From: Planctomycetota bacterium
Lineage (GTDB): Bacteria; Planctomycetota; UBA1135
Direction: 5' to 3'
Assembly (NCBI GenBank): GCA_021776795.1
Contig: JAJFFC010000030.1
Span: forward strand, 1-64,000
Length of the DNA stretch: 64,000 nucleotides
Under the pieces are notes generated by a model that searched no databases, was not told the DNA's origin, and was given only the letters and a program-made list of their open reading frames with translations. Of the stretch, positions 52,934 through 62,038 are shown piece after piece (positions within the stretch are counted from its first letter, which is position 1; every line of letters begins with the position of its first letter). The translations under genes and the position numbers were made by a program.

Positions 52934-53915
52934 ATTGCCTGCGGCCTACGCCTCTTGGTTTGCGGCCGCACTGTTGCTGGGCAGTATTGGCGCTTGCGTC
53001 CATCCACCGCAGCAGTGGTCGTCGCGGTCTTTTGCAAAAGCTCTGCAGGACCGGCCCCTGCAAGAAGCCAAGGTCTTTGCGCCTGGTTTGATTTCCGACG
53101 GCATTTATCAACGGGACGCAGCCTGGTCTTCCTCAGGAAATCTTTTTCTCTATACACAACAACAAGGGCGACAGTCCTGGATGATGTTAGTTGAGAAGAT
53201 CGATGGCCAATGGCAAGAACCTCAGCCATTCTTTGCCGGTGATTCAGAATCACGTAGTTTCGAGCCTGCATTCCAACCCGAGACGGAACGACTTTATTTT
53301 GTGTCCGATCGCCCCCTGCCAGGAGAAACTGAGCGTGGGGATTTTAATATCTGGCGCATTTCCAGAACCGACGGTGGCTGGGGCGATGCCGAAGCACTGT
53401 CCTCGGCCGTCAACGACAAGGGCCATGAGTTCTATCCGTCTTTGACCGCGAATGGAGATTTGTATTTCACCGCGGCACGAGAAGATGGCGTCGGCGGCGA
53501 AGATATCTGGGTTGCGCATGCTGCGGATACGGGCTTTGCCACGGCACAGTTGCTGGAAGGTGGCGTCAATCTTAGGACTGACGAGTTCAATGCCGCGGTG
53601 AATGCCGACGGCACCGTATTGGTGTTTGGTTCTGTACGCGAAGATGGCCCAGGTGGGGGTGATCTCTACTTCAGTTTGCATGAAGAAGATGGATCTTGGT
53701 CTGATGCTTCTTTGCTCGCTGGCGTGAATACTCCCGCCCTAGATTTCTGCCCCTCCTTTGACCCGGATGGAGCCTATCTTTGGTTCACCAGTACGCGTAC
53801 GGAAACCAGCCAAAATCAAGGTAATTGGAGCGAACAACGCCAACGATGGCGTCAGCCGGGAAACGGCTTTGGCGACCTTTTTCGTATCCTCTTGCCCCTG
53901 CAAGAGGCCGACTAG
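52920..53915 (+). CDS. PD40 beta-propeller lipoprotein
   Basis: 331 residues, lipoprotein signal MKGSRLPAAYASWFAAALLLGSIGAC. Three or more PD40 (TolB-like WD40) blades: FEPAFQPETERLYFVSDRPLPGETERGDFNIWRISR, FYPSLTANGDLYFTAAREDGVGGEDIWVA, FNAAVNADGTVLVFGSVREDGPGGGDLYFS and FCPSFDPDGAYLWFTSTRTE. The GxxDLYxS blade ends are characteristic. Probably cell-surface or periplasmic binding; ligand unknown. Confidence 0.85.
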   Translation: MKGSRLPAAYASWFAAALLLGSIGACVHPPQQWSSRSFAKALQDRPLQEAKVFAPGLISDGIYQRDAAWSSSGNLFLYTQQQGRQSWMMLVEKIDGQWQEPQPFFAGDSESRSFEPAFQPETERLYFVSDRPLPGETERGDFNIWRISRTDGGWGDAEALSSAVNDKGHEFYPSLTANGDLYFTAAREDGVGGEDIWVAHAADTGFATAQLLEGGVNLRTDEFNAAVNADGTVLVFGSVREDGPGGGDLYFSLHEEDGSWSDASLLAGVNTPALDFCPSFDPDGAYLWFTSTRTETSQNQGNWSEQRQRWRQPGNGFGDLFRILLPLQEAD

Positions 53916-53923
53916 AGAAGACC

Positions 53924-54193
53924 ATGGTTCGTATCAGCTTTACGCCAAACCTACTGCGTCACGTGCAAACACCTGCCGACGCGGTCGAGGGAGACAGCAT
54001 TGGCGCGGCTTTAGAGGCTTACTTCCAGCTCAACCCAACCGCACGAACTTATGTGCTCGATGACCAAGGCATGGTGCGCAAGCACATCGCTATTTTTTTA
54101 AACCGCGACATGATTCCCGCAAGCCAAGCTTTGGCCACCGAAGTTCAGGAACAGGATGAGTTGTATGTCGCCCAAGCGCTTTCCGGAGGATAA
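53924..54193 (+). CDS. MoaD/ThiS-family ubiquitin-like protein
   Basis: 89 residues ending in the Gly-Gly tail needed for adenylation and thiocarboxylation (QALSGG). The beta-grasp layout is visible: VRISFTPNLLRH, SIGAALEAYFQLNPTARTYVLDDQGMVRKHIAIFLN and DELYVAQALSGG. ATG at 53924. Three bases upstream of the BNR propeller gene, an arrangement I recall from other bacteria; sulfur-carrier function is not certain. Confidence 0.85.
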   Translation: MVRISFTPNLLRHVQTPADAVEGDSIGAALEAYFQLNPTARTYVLDDQGMVRKHIAIFLNRDMIPASQALATEVQEQDELYVAQALSGG

Positions 54194-54195
54194 GA

Positions 54196-55299
54196 ATGAC
54201 TCGATTTTTAGTAGGTACACGCAAAGGCCTGTTTCGCGTGGAGAAACAAGGCCCTGGCCAATGGACCATCGCCGACAGTTGGTTTCTCGGGGATCCGGTG
54301 CCGATGGTTCTCGCCCAAAAGCAGGGTGATGACATTCTTGCTTGCCTGGATTTGGGCCACTTCGGCAACAAGATGCGCCGCACTCGTGACGGCGGCGTCA
54401 CCTGGAGGGAAGAAATCGCTCCGGCTTACCCAGAGCAAGCTGAGGGGGTGAAAGAAGTGGACCCGGTACGCGGCCTCGAAGTGCCGTGGAGTGTCAAGTT
54501 GTTGTGGTCTTTGGCTGCTGGCCCCGATGGCACGCTTTGGTGCGGCACCATTCCTGGCGGCTTGTTCCGCTCCGAAGACGATGGCGCCACTTGGTCTTTA
54601 GTGGAATCGCTTTGGTATGACGAACGACGCAAGAAGTGGTCCGGCGGCGGCTACGACTTTGCTGGCATTCACTCCATCTTAATCCACCCCGGAAATCCAC
54701 AGCACATCACCGTTGGCGTTTCGGTTGGCGGCGTTTGGCAAAGCCAAGATGGAGGAGCGAGTTGGGAAGTCATCGGCGAAGGCTTGCGCGCGGAATACAT
54801 GCCCCCAGAAATGGCGCATGACCCTGAGGCGCAAGATCCTCATGTCATCGTGTCCTGCGCGGCGGCGCCGGAACAATTGTGGATGCAACACCACAACGGC
54901 ATCTTTCGCAGCCATGATTGGGGTCGCACCTGGACCGAGTTTCACGATGTGAAGCCAGCCGTGTTCGGCTTCGCCGTTGCCGTCCACCCCAAAGATCCGG
55001 AAACCGCTTGGTTTGTGCCAGCCATCAAAGACGAACAACGCATTCCTGCCGAAGCGCGCCCCGTGGTCACTCGCACCCAAGATGGTGGCAAGAGCTTTAC
55101 CATTTTGAGCGAAGGCTTGCCCGAACCTCCGGCGTATGACTTAGTGTTCCGACATGCCCTCGACATCAATGGCGACGGCAGCGTTCTTGCTTTTGGCAGC
55201 ACCACCGGCTCGCTTTGGATTAGCGAAGACCAGGGCGAGAGCTGGCAAGTGGTGAGCGAGCATTTGCCCCCGATTTACTGCGTTTGCGCCGACCAATAA
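54196..55299 (+). CDS. Sialidase-like BNR beta-propeller protein
   Basis: 367 residues without signal peptide. BNR/Asp-box motifs recur: RTRDGGVTWREE, RSEDDGATWSL, QSQDGGASWEV, RSHDWGRTWTE, RTQDGGKSFTI and ISEDQGESWQV, six blades as expected. Proteins of this type sit next to MoaD-like genes in many genomes; sialidase activity is not proven because the catalytic Arg triad cannot be seen. Tight spacing to the MoaD-like gene suggests a functional pair. Confidence 0.85.
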   Translation: MTRFLVGTRKGLFRVEKQGPGQWTIADSWFLGDPVPMVLAQKQGDDILACLDLGHFGNKMRRTRDGGVTWREEIAPAYPEQAEGVKEVDPVRGLEVPWSVKLLWSLAAGPDGTLWCGTIPGGLFRSEDDGATWSLVESLWYDERRKKWSGGGYDFAGIHSILIHPGNPQHITVGVSVGGVWQSQDGGASWEVIGEGLRAEYMPPEMAHDPEAQDPHVIVSCAAAPEQLWMQHHNGIFRSHDWGRTWTEFHDVKPAVFGFAVAVHPKDPETAWFVPAIKDEQRIPAEARPVVTRTQDGGKSFTILSEGLPEPPAYDLVFRHALDINGDGSVLAFGSTTGSLWISEDQGESWQVVSEHLPPIYCVCADQ

Positions 55300-55308
55300 T
55301 TCCCTTCC

Positions 55309-55821
55309 ATGAGCCGCAACATTGAGATTAAGGCACGCTTGCATGACCGCAGAAGCATGGAGCAGATTGCCGCAAGTTTGGCAAACTCTGGCCCAACGCT
55401 GCTGCACCAGGAAGACACTTTCTTTGCCTGCGCTTCTGGGCGACTCAAGTTGCGTGTTTTTGCCGAGGGGCATGGTGAGCTGATTTACTACCGCCGCGCC
55501 GATGAACAGGGCCCCAAAGAGTCTTTCTACTTACTGACGCCCACCAGGGCCCCGCAAAACTTGAAAGAGTCTCTGCGCTTGGCCAATGGCATTTTGGGAA
55601 CCGTCATCAAGGAGCGCACGCTCTACTTGATTGGGCGCACGCGAGTGCACCTCGACCGGGTCGAGGGCTTGGGAGATTTCGTCGAGCTCGAGGTGGTTCT
55701 TGCCGAAAACGAAGCGCAAGCTGTTGGCGAACAAGAAGCCGATGCCCTGATGCAGCAGCTTGGCATCGCCAAGGAAGATCTCGTGCGAGGTGCCTATTTC
55801 GATTTGTTGGCACCCGTCTAA
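55309..55821 (+). CDS. CYTH-domain protein (class IV adenylate cyclase/thiamine-triphosphatase-like)
   Basis: 170 residues of the CYTH fold. The N-terminal ExExK-type motif is IEIKARL, followed by the acidic/basic strands LKLRVFAEGHGELIYYRR, KERTLYLIGRTRVHLDRVEGLGDFVELEVVLAE (the typical HLDxVxxLGxFxExE motif). It probably hydrolyses or cyclises nucleotide triphosphates with Mg or Mn. Nine bases after the propeller gene. Confidence 0.92.
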   Translation: MSRNIEIKARLHDRRSMEQIAASLANSGPTLLHQEDTFFACASGRLKLRVFAEGHGELIYYRRADEQGPKESFYLLTPTRAPQNLKESLRLANGILGTVIKERTLYLIGRTRVHLDRVEGLGDFVELEVVLAENEAQAVGEQEADALMQQLGIAKEDLVRGAYFDLLAPV

Positions 55822-55845
55822 GGCCACTCGCGCTATGCTGGCGCC

Positions 55846-56532
55846 ATGTCCGATGGCTCCTTCTTAGAACCGGTACTTGGCAGTGCTCTGCCTTGGCTTT
55901 ACCTCGATTCGGCGGTTTGGACAGGCGTCGGCTTGCTGGGCAACGGCATGTTCTCTACGCGTTTCTTGTATCAATGGCTTCATTCCGAACGCAAGAAGAA
56001 GCTGATTGTGCCGCCAGCCTTTTGGTATCTGAGTTTCTGGGGTAGCTCCATTTCTCTGCTTTATGCAATTCACCTGGATAAGCTGCCGGTGATTTTGGCA
56101 TTCTGTTTCCTGCCCTTCCTTTATGCAAGGAACATTGCGCTCTTGCGGCGTGATCAACGACTCGAGGAACAAGAAAAACCATCCGCTGCCGTCGCCGGCC
56201 CCGCGCCCGAAGTGGTTTCGCTCAAAGATAAGTTCGCCGAAATCACGGAGCATTGGCAGCCCAGGGTGATTGCTCGGGTGCAGGATATGGAGGTCAAGTT
56301 AGCCAAACTACGCGGCGATTTTGTGTGGCATCAGCATGAAAAGGAAGACGAGCTGTTTTGGGTGCATCAGGGGCAATTGCGGATTGAGTTGCGCAATGGC
56401 CGGCTCGATCTTGGACCGGGTGAAATCGCTGTGATTCCGCGTGGGGTCGAGCATCAACCGATTGCCGAAAAAGAGGTCGAAGTGGTGCTGATTGAGCTGC
56501 AGGGAACGCGGCAAACGGGTGACAACACATAA
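55846..56532 (+). CDS. LAB_N membrane domain fused to a cupin domain
   Basis: 228 residues in one continuous frame. The N-terminal 100 residues are the lipid A biosynthesis N-terminal domain (LAB_N): WTGVGLLGNGMFSTRFLYQWLHSERKKKLIVPPAFWYLSFWGSSISLLYAIHLDKLPVILAFCFLPFLYARNI, three helices. From about 125 a cupin follows: FVWHQHEKEDELFWVHQGQLRIELRNGRLDLGPGEIAVIPRGVEHQPIA, with the HxH, E and H metal ligands. LAB_N normally stands alone or before LpxB-like parts; the fusion is unusual. A role as a membrane-bound sensor or metalloenzyme is only inference. Confidence 0.82.
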   Translation: MSDGSFLEPVLGSALPWLYLDSAVWTGVGLLGNGMFSTRFLYQWLHSERKKKLIVPPAFWYLSFWGSSISLLYAIHLDKLPVILAFCFLPFLYARNIALLRRDQRLEEQEKPSAAVAGPAPEVVSLKDKFAEITEHWQPRVIARVQDMEVKLAKLRGDFVWHQHEKEDELFWVHQGQLRIELRNGRLDLGPGEIAVIPRGVEHQPIAEKEVEVVLIELQGTRQTGDNT

Positions 56533-56572
56533 TGCTGGCGAGGGCGAGGGCGACCGCTAGAATCGCCCTTTC

Positions 56573-59500
56573 ATGCTTCCCGCGTTGCTCACCCTACTCA
56601 CTCTTGGCTTGGCCCCAAGCCAGCCACCTCTGTTTCAGGAGCCCTCGGAAGAGGCTGCCGTAGCTGCAGAGGAATCCGAACCGAAGTCCCCCGAAGACGA
56701 CAGCAAACTCAATGCGGGTTTGTTGTCGTCGTACAAGTTCCGTTCGGTGGGGCCGGCCCTGATGTCAGGGCGGATTTCCGATATCGCGATTGACCAGAAG
56801 GACCCCAATACCTGGTACGTCGCCGTGGGTTCGGGAAACATGTGGAAGACCACGAATAACGGCACCACATTTAAGCCTATCTTTGAAAAGTACGGTAGCT
56901 ATTCCATCGGTTGCGTCACGATTGATCCGAATGACTCCAGCCGGATTTGGGTCGGAAGTGGTGAAGCCGTGGGCGGTCGCCATGTCGGTTACGGCGATGG
57001 CATTTATCTGAGTGAAGATGCCGGCGGCAGTTTCCGCAACATGGGTCTGAAAGAGAGTGAGCACATCGCGAAAGTGGTGATCGATCCTCGCGACTCCAAC
57101 AAGATTTTTGTCGGTGCGCAAGGACCTCTGTGGTCCGCCGGGGGCGAACGTGGTTTGTATCGCAGCCAAGATGGCGGCAAGACTTGGGAGCAAGTGTTGG
57201 CCGGTGGAGAATACACCGGGGTCACCGACGTGGTGATGGATCCGCGTGACTCCCAAGTGCTGTATGCGGCAACCCACCAGCGCACGCGCACAGTTTGGGC
57301 GCTGATGAATGGCGGACCGGAATCCGCAATTCACAAGTCGCTAGACGGCGGCACCACTTGGAAAAAGCTGAAGAAGGGTCTGCCTGGGGGCAACAAAGGT
57401 AAGATTGCTCTTGCCTTAGCCCCCGAGAGCCCAGATGTGGTCTACGCAACGATTGAACTGGGTAATCGCACTGGTGGTTTCTGGAAATCAGACAACGCCG
57501 GCGCCACTTGGAAGAAGCAAAGTGATTTCATCAGCGGTGGTACTGGCCCTCACTACTACCAAGAGATTTGGGCCGACCCGCATCATCCGGGCACCGTATA
57601 CCAAGCCAATGTGCGCTTGGCGCGGACCGAAAACGGCGGCAAAGATTGGGGCACGGTAAGCCGCAGCACCAAGCATGTCGATAACCACGCGGTGGCCTTC
57701 CGCCCTGATGACCCAGAGTTCTTGTTGGTGGGCTGCGATGGCGGCCTTTACGTTTCGCATGACCGTGGTGCCAGCTATCGCTTTGTGCCCAACTTGCCAC
57801 TGACGCAGTTTTACAAGGTAGATGTCGACAATGATTGGCCGATTTACAACATCGTTGGCGGCACTCAGGACAACAACACGCAGTACGGGCCGTCCGAAAC
57901 CTATACTCGCCAAGGCATCCAGAATAGTGATTGGCGCATCATCATTGGTGGTGACGGTCACGACAACGCCATCGACCCGAGCAACCCGGACATCATCTAC
58001 GGAGAATCACAGCAAGGGTTTATCCGTCGCTATGACCGGCGCTCAGGTACGTCCGTCGATGTTCGCCCACAACCGGATCCCGGCCAGGACAACTTCCGTT
58101 TCAACTGGGATGCCCCCATTTTGATCAGCCCGCACGACCCGGCCCGCGTGTACTTTGGATCGAACTATCTGCACCGCAGTAACGACCGCGGCGAATCCTG
58201 GGAAACCATCAGCGAAGATATGTCGCACCAGCGCGATCGCTTGCAGCTGAAGATCATGGGTCGTTACTGGGATTTGGATGCCCCCTGGGATGTCTATGCC
58301 ATGTCGATGTATGGAAACATCACTTCGATTAGTGAATCGCACCAGGTCGAGGGCTTGCTTTACATCGGCACCGATGATGGTCGCTTTGCCGTGAGCGAAG
58401 ACAGCGGTGGCAGTTGGCGCGTGATTGACCAAGTGGGCGATGCCCCGCTTGGCGCCTTCATCAACGATGTGAAAGCGGACCGTTTCGATGCCAACACGGT
58501 TTACGTCGCTATGGACAATCACAAGGAAGGGGATTTTCAGCCCTACCTAATGAAGAGCACTGACCGCGGGCGCACTTGGACTTCTCTGGTTTCTGATCTT
58601 CCCGACCGGCACATTATTTGGCGACTGGAGCAAGACCATGAGCAATCTCGCTTGCTCTTCTTGGGCACCGAATTCGGCATCTTCTGCTCTCTCAATGGCG
58701 GCGAGAATTGGATGGCGATGTCCGGTGGCTTGCCGAAGATTCCTTTCCGAGATTTGGCGATTCAGAAGCGCGAAAACGATTTGGTGGGTGCATCCTTCGG
58801 GCGCAGTTTCTACATCCTCGATGACTACTCCACCCTGCGGAACCTGAGCGAAGACTTGCTCGAGCAGGAAGAGTTCTACATCTTTCCCGTGACCGATGCG
58901 CGCATTCTGCAACTAACCAACACCCTCGGCGGTCGTCATGGCTCGCAAGGAGATACGCATTACTCAGCGGATAACCCCGAGCGCGGCGCACTGATTCGCT
59001 ATTACCTCAAGGAAGGATTAAAGACGGCGAAGTCCGAACGTCAGAAGGCAGAAACGGAAGCGGCGAAAGAGGTCGAAGACCACGAGGGGAACCCTTACCC
59101 TGGCTGGGATGTCTTGCGCGAAGAGAAGCGTGAGGAATCGCCCAAGCTCTACTTCGAGATTCGCGACCAGAAGGGCGATTTGGTGCGCCGCCTTACGGGG
59201 TCCAGCAGCGAAGGCATGCAGAGTGTGCGCTGGGATTTACATTACGGCACGCCTGGAGGCGGCCGCGGACCTTGGGTCACGCAGGGGGAGTACCAAGTGC
59301 AGGCCTTCCGCGTACAACAAGGAGAGATTAGCCCATGGGGGATGTCCCGCACCATCATGGTGCAAGACATGCTCGACTCGGCATTGCCGCCAATGGATCG
59401 TGAACAAGCTCTTGCTTGGCACATGGAAGTTGGTGAACTGCAAGAAGTGATTTCGGCAAGTTTGCGCTTGCTCGACGAAAGTCTCGATGAGGTGGAATCT

Positions 59501-59872
59501 ATGAAGCAGTCGGTGCGCAATAGTCGCGTGGCCGATTTGCAGCTAGGTGAAGACCTACGTGCCTTGGAGCTTGCCATGCAAGATGCCCGCCGCGCGATTG
59601 CCGGCGACTCCCTGCGCACAGATCATGGTCATGAAGGTGCGCCTAGCATCCGAGGTCGGATTTCGAGTGCTCGCTGGGGCTCGATGAGCAACACCCATGG
59701 CCCAACCAAGACTCAACAAAATCAAGTCGAGATTGCGCGCACGGAGTTCACGGCGCTTTACCCCGAGGTGAAACGGTTGATTGAGGTCGAGCTGCCTGCA
59801 CGCAAGGCCGATGTCGACGCTGCTGGAGTGAGCTGGACCAGTGGTCGCGCTCTACCTGACCTTCCTCAATGA
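56573..59872 (+). CDS. Large secreted sortilin/VPS10-like BNR propeller protein
   Basis: 1099 residues, signal peptide MLPALLTLLTLGLAPSQPPLFQ. Residues about 50-750 form a double propeller with numerous Asp-box and VPS10-like repeats (WKTTNNGTTFKPIF, LSEDAGGSFRNMG, RSQDGGKTWEQVL, KSLDGGTTWKKLK, RSNDRGESWETIS, KSTDRGRTWTSLV), and VAMDNHKEGDFQPYL. The C-terminal 300 residues are helical with an Ig-like part (SPKLYFEIRDQKGDLVRRLTGSSSEGMQSVRWDLHYGTPGG) typical of the family of about 1050-residue glycosyl-hydrolase-annotated proteins; real enzymatic activity is unknown. Overlaps tag by four bases. Confidence 0.9.
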   Translation: MLPALLTLLTLGLAPSQPPLFQEPSEEAAVAAEESEPKSPEDDSKLNAGLLSSYKFRSVGPALMSGRISDIAIDQKDPNTWYVAVGSGNMWKTTNNGTTFKPIFEKYGSYSIGCVTIDPNDSSRIWVGSGEAVGGRHVGYGDGIYLSEDAGGSFRNMGLKESEHIAKVVIDPRDSNKIFVGAQGPLWSAGGERGLYRSQDGGKTWEQVLAGGEYTGVTDVVMDPRDSQVLYAATHQRTRTVWALMNGGPESAIHKSLDGGTTWKKLKKGLPGGNKGKIALALAPESPDVVYATIELGNRTGGFWKSDNAGATWKKQSDFISGGTGPHYYQEIWADPHHPGTVYQANVRLARTENGGKDWGTVSRSTKHVDNHAVAFRPDDPEFLLVGCDGGLYVSHDRGASYRFVPNLPLTQFYKVDVDNDWPIYNIVGGTQDNNTQYGPSETYTRQGIQNSDWRIIIGGDGHDNAIDPSNPDIIYGESQQGFIRRYDRRSGTSVDVRPQPDPGQDNFRFNWDAPILISPHDPARVYFGSNYLHRSNDRGESWETISEDMSHQRDRLQLKIMGRYWDLDAPWDVYAMSMYGNITSISESHQVEGLLYIGTDDGRFAVSEDSGGSWRVIDQVGDAPLGAFINDVKADRFDANTVYVAMDNHKEGDFQPYLMKSTDRGRTWTSLVSDLPDRHIIWRLEQDHEQSRLLFLGTEFGIFCSLNGGENWMAMSGGLPKIPFRDLAIQKRENDLVGASFGRSFYILDDYSTLRNLSEDLLEQEEFYIFPVTDARILQLTNTLGGRHGSQGDTHYSADNPERGALIRYYLKEGLKTAKSERQKAETEAAKEVEDHEGNPYPGWDVLREEKREESPKLYFEIRDQKGDLVRRLTGSSSEGMQSVRWDLHYGTPGGGRGPWVTQGEYQVQAFRVQQGEISPWGMSRTIMVQDMLDSALPPMDREQALAWHMEVGELQEVISASLRLLDESLDEVESMKQSVRNSRVADLQLGEDLRALELAMQDARRAIAGDSLRTDHGHEGAPSIRGRISSARWGSMSNTHGPTKTQQNQVEIARTEFTALYPEVKRLIEVELPARKADVDAAGVSWTSGRALPDLPQ

Positions 59873-60459
59873 GCAAGAAGATCCGCTGCGCTTGGTGTGG
59901 CGATGACCCCCTGTACCTCGCCTACCACGACGAGGAATGGGGGGTGCCGGTTCATGATGACCGTGCCTTGTTCGAAATGCTCACTTTGGAAGGAGCGCAG
60001 GCCGGCCTGAGTTGGCTGACCATCTTGCGCAAGCGCGAGGGCTACCGTCGCGCCTTTCACGGCTTCGACATTGCACGAGTTGCCGCCATGACAGAGCAAG
60101 ATGCCGAGGTTCTGCGTGAAGATTCGGGCATTGTGCGCAATCGTTTGAAGATTGCCTCAACCATCCGCAATGCCAAGGTTCTGCTGCAGATGCAACAGGA
60201 GCATGGCTCTTTCGGCAAATGGTTGTGGGCATTCACCGCTGGAGCACCCATCCAGAATTCCTTTGCCGACATGGCTTCTCTGCCAGCGGAAACTGAACTG
60301 TCCAAGCAAATCAGCAAAGAACTCAAGCGCGCCGGAATGAATTTCGTAGGGCCGACGATCATTTACGCGCTGATGCAAGCCATCGGCATGGTGAATGACC
60401 ATGTGGTGGATTGCTATCGCTATCCCCAAGTGCAAAAACTTGCACAGGATCCGGTTTGA
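59869..60459 (+). CDS. tag: DNA-3-methyladenine glycosylase I
   Basis: 196 residues closely following Escherichia coli Tag. RCAWCGDDPLYLAYHDEEWGVP starts the enzyme and gives two of the zinc ligands (Cys and His), EGAQAGLSWLTILRKREGYRRAFHGFD is the helix-hairpin region, and VNDHVVDCYRYP supplies the C-terminal zinc His and Cys. It excises 3-methyladenine and 3-methylguanine from alkylated DNA. ATGA overlap with the propeller gene and TTGA overlap with the next gene place it in a tight run. Confidence 0.95.
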   Translation: MSKKIRCAWCGDDPLYLAYHDEEWGVPVHDDRALFEMLTLEGAQAGLSWLTILRKREGYRRAFHGFDIARVAAMTEQDAEVLREDSGIVRNRLKIASTIRNAKVLLQMQQEHGSFGKWLWAFTAGAPIQNSFADMASLPAETELSKQISKELKRAGMNFVGPTIIYALMQAIGMVNDHVVDCYRYPQVQKLAQDPV

Positions 60460-61211
60460 TTCGCGAACATCTTTTTCACAAGCGCGCGGCGGCCGATCCA
60501 CTGTTTCGGTGGCGCGGCGGTGAGGTCTCACGCCTCGAAGCCTTCAGCGATGCGGTCTTTGCACTCACGCTGACCCTATTGGTGGCCTCTACCACGGCTC
60601 CCAAAACCTTTCATCAGTTGTGGCTGACCTTCCGGGACCTGCCTGTGTTCTTGGTTACCTTTGCCACGCTAATGATGGCTTGGCAGTATCACTATTCCTT
60701 TTTCCGCCGCTACGGCCTGCAGGATTTTGGCACCACGGTGTTGAACGCAATCTTTCTATTCTTGATCGTCTTTTTGGCGTATCCGTTGAAATTCCTGGCG
60801 ACCTTCCTGTGGTACCTGATCATTGGCGTTGATGTTGAGGCCATGTTTGTCCTGCCGATGGGCGTGGAGTTCCCCGGCGGAGAAGGTGGTCAGCGTGTAT
60901 GGATGATGATCCTCTACGGGTTGGGCCTGCTTGGAGTATTTGGCATGTTTGCCCTGCTGCAATTACGCGCATGGAGTAAACGCAAAGAGCTCGAGCTCGA
61001 TGAACTCGAGCGCTACATGACCATCAGCGGTTTAGGTCACCACCTCATCACGGTGGTGGTGGCCATCATTTCTCTCATCATCATCTGGTCCGATGGCCAG
61101 CCCGGTGTCGCAGGAGTGGTGTACTTTCTGCTGCCTATCTCACACTGCGGATTCGGTTGGTACCGCGGTGCCAGCGCCCAACGCATGCACAAGAAAATGT
61201 CCGAAGCCTAG
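60456..61211 (+). CDS. TMEM175-family (DUF1211) potassium channel-like protein
   Basis: 251 residues. The TMEM175 signature RLEAFSDAVFALTLTLLV, with the FSD motif, opens the first helix, and further helices FLVTFATLMMAWQYHYSFF, TVLNAIFLFLIVFLAYPLKFLATFLWY and LITVVVAIISLIIIW complete one six-helix unit. Bacterial TMEM175 are tetrameric K+-selective leak channels. TTG at 60456 overlaps the tag stop (TTGA) and gives the conserved N terminus; a longer frame from 60411 is unlikely. The stop shares CTAG with the stop of the convergent gene. Confidence 0.85.
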   Translation: MIREHLFHKRAAADPLFRWRGGEVSRLEAFSDAVFALTLTLLVASTTAPKTFHQLWLTFRDLPVFLVTFATLMMAWQYHYSFFRRYGLQDFGTTVLNAIFLFLIVFLAYPLKFLATFLWYLIIGVDVEAMFVLPMGVEFPGGEGGQRVWMMILYGLGLLGVFGMFALLQLRAWSKRKELELDELERYMTISGLGHHLITVVVAIISLIIIWSDGQPGVAGVVYFLLPISHCGFGWYRGASAQRMHKKMSEA

Positions 61212-61978
61212 TCTTCTTCGGCAGGCTCTAAGGGCTTGCGGAAGAGATAGACAAAGCGCGAAGTGGTGTCGCGGCCGGCGCGATCAGGAGCAAAAATGCT
61301 CCAGTCCATGGTGTCTTCGGCATCGGTGAGCAGATAACTTTCGGCTTCGAGCACAAAGCCAGCAGCTTCGAGCTCCTTCTGCACCAAGCTCGCTTCGACC
61401 CGGTGTAGCCGCTTGCCTTCGCTGATGCCTGCTCCTTCCTTGGCATGGTGGTCGACCACGCCGAACACGCCACCTGGCTTGAGATGAGCAAAGACCATCT
61501 TGTTGAAGGCGGCGCGATCGACTTCTTGCCACTCGAAGTCGTGATAGAAGCGCACCAAGATGGCCGCATCTAAACCTTCGGGAAGGCCGACGGCATCAAA
61601 CTCCGTGTCGAGGCGCACCACATTGGGCAAGCGGTTGTCGGCGAGCCGTGCGGTCAATGGCTTGTCCGCGAACACACGAAGCGGAATCTCAGTGTTCTGG
61701 CAATACACTTTGCCTTCTGCGCCAACGGCACGTGACAAAATCTCCGTGTAATAACCATCACCCGCCATTAAGTCGGCGACGCGCATGCCGCGCTTGATGT
61801 CAAAGAAGTCGAGCACCCGAATTGGCTGGCGATTGCCATCGCGGGCGAGGTCACTCGCGAGGCGGTCGGGGTGAGCGACGGCGGCGGCGACGGGGTCATC
61901 CACGTTGCTTTCCCAGAGTAGAGGCGAAGCTGCAGCACCCGCAGCAGTGAGGAGCAGGGCAGGAATCCATAAGCGCAT
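61208..61978 (-). CDS. Exported SAM-dependent methyltransferase (COG4798-like)
   Basis: 256 residues with a signal peptide (MRLWIPALLLTAAGAAASP), unusual for a SAM enzyme but normal for this family of predicted periplasmic methyltransferases. Motif I is VADLMAGDGYYTEILSRAVGA, and then VYCQNTEIPLRVF, AILVRFYHDFEWQ and LKPGGVFGVVDHHAKEGAG follow; the last matches the family VDHxA motif. SAM would have to be available outside, or the leader is a membrane anchor. Overlaps the TMEM175 stop in CTAG. Confidence 0.85.
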   Translation of the reverse strand: MRLWIPALLLTAAGAAASPLLWESNVDDPVAAAVAHPDRLASDLARDGNRQPIRVLDFFDIKRGMRVADLMAGDGYYTEILSRAVGAEGKVYCQNTEIPLRVFADKPLTARLADNRLPNVVRLDTEFDAVGLPEGLDAAILVRFYHDFEWQEVDRAAFNKMVFAHLKPGGVFGVVDHHAKEGAGISEGKRLHRVEASLVQKELEAAGFVLEAESYLLTDAEDTMDWSIFAPDRAGRDTTSRFVYLFRKPLEPAEED

Positions 61979-62038
61979 GCCCCCATCCTAGGGGATGGAT
62001 GTGACCAAGTCGTGCCCGAAGGATTCCGGCTTGGAGCC

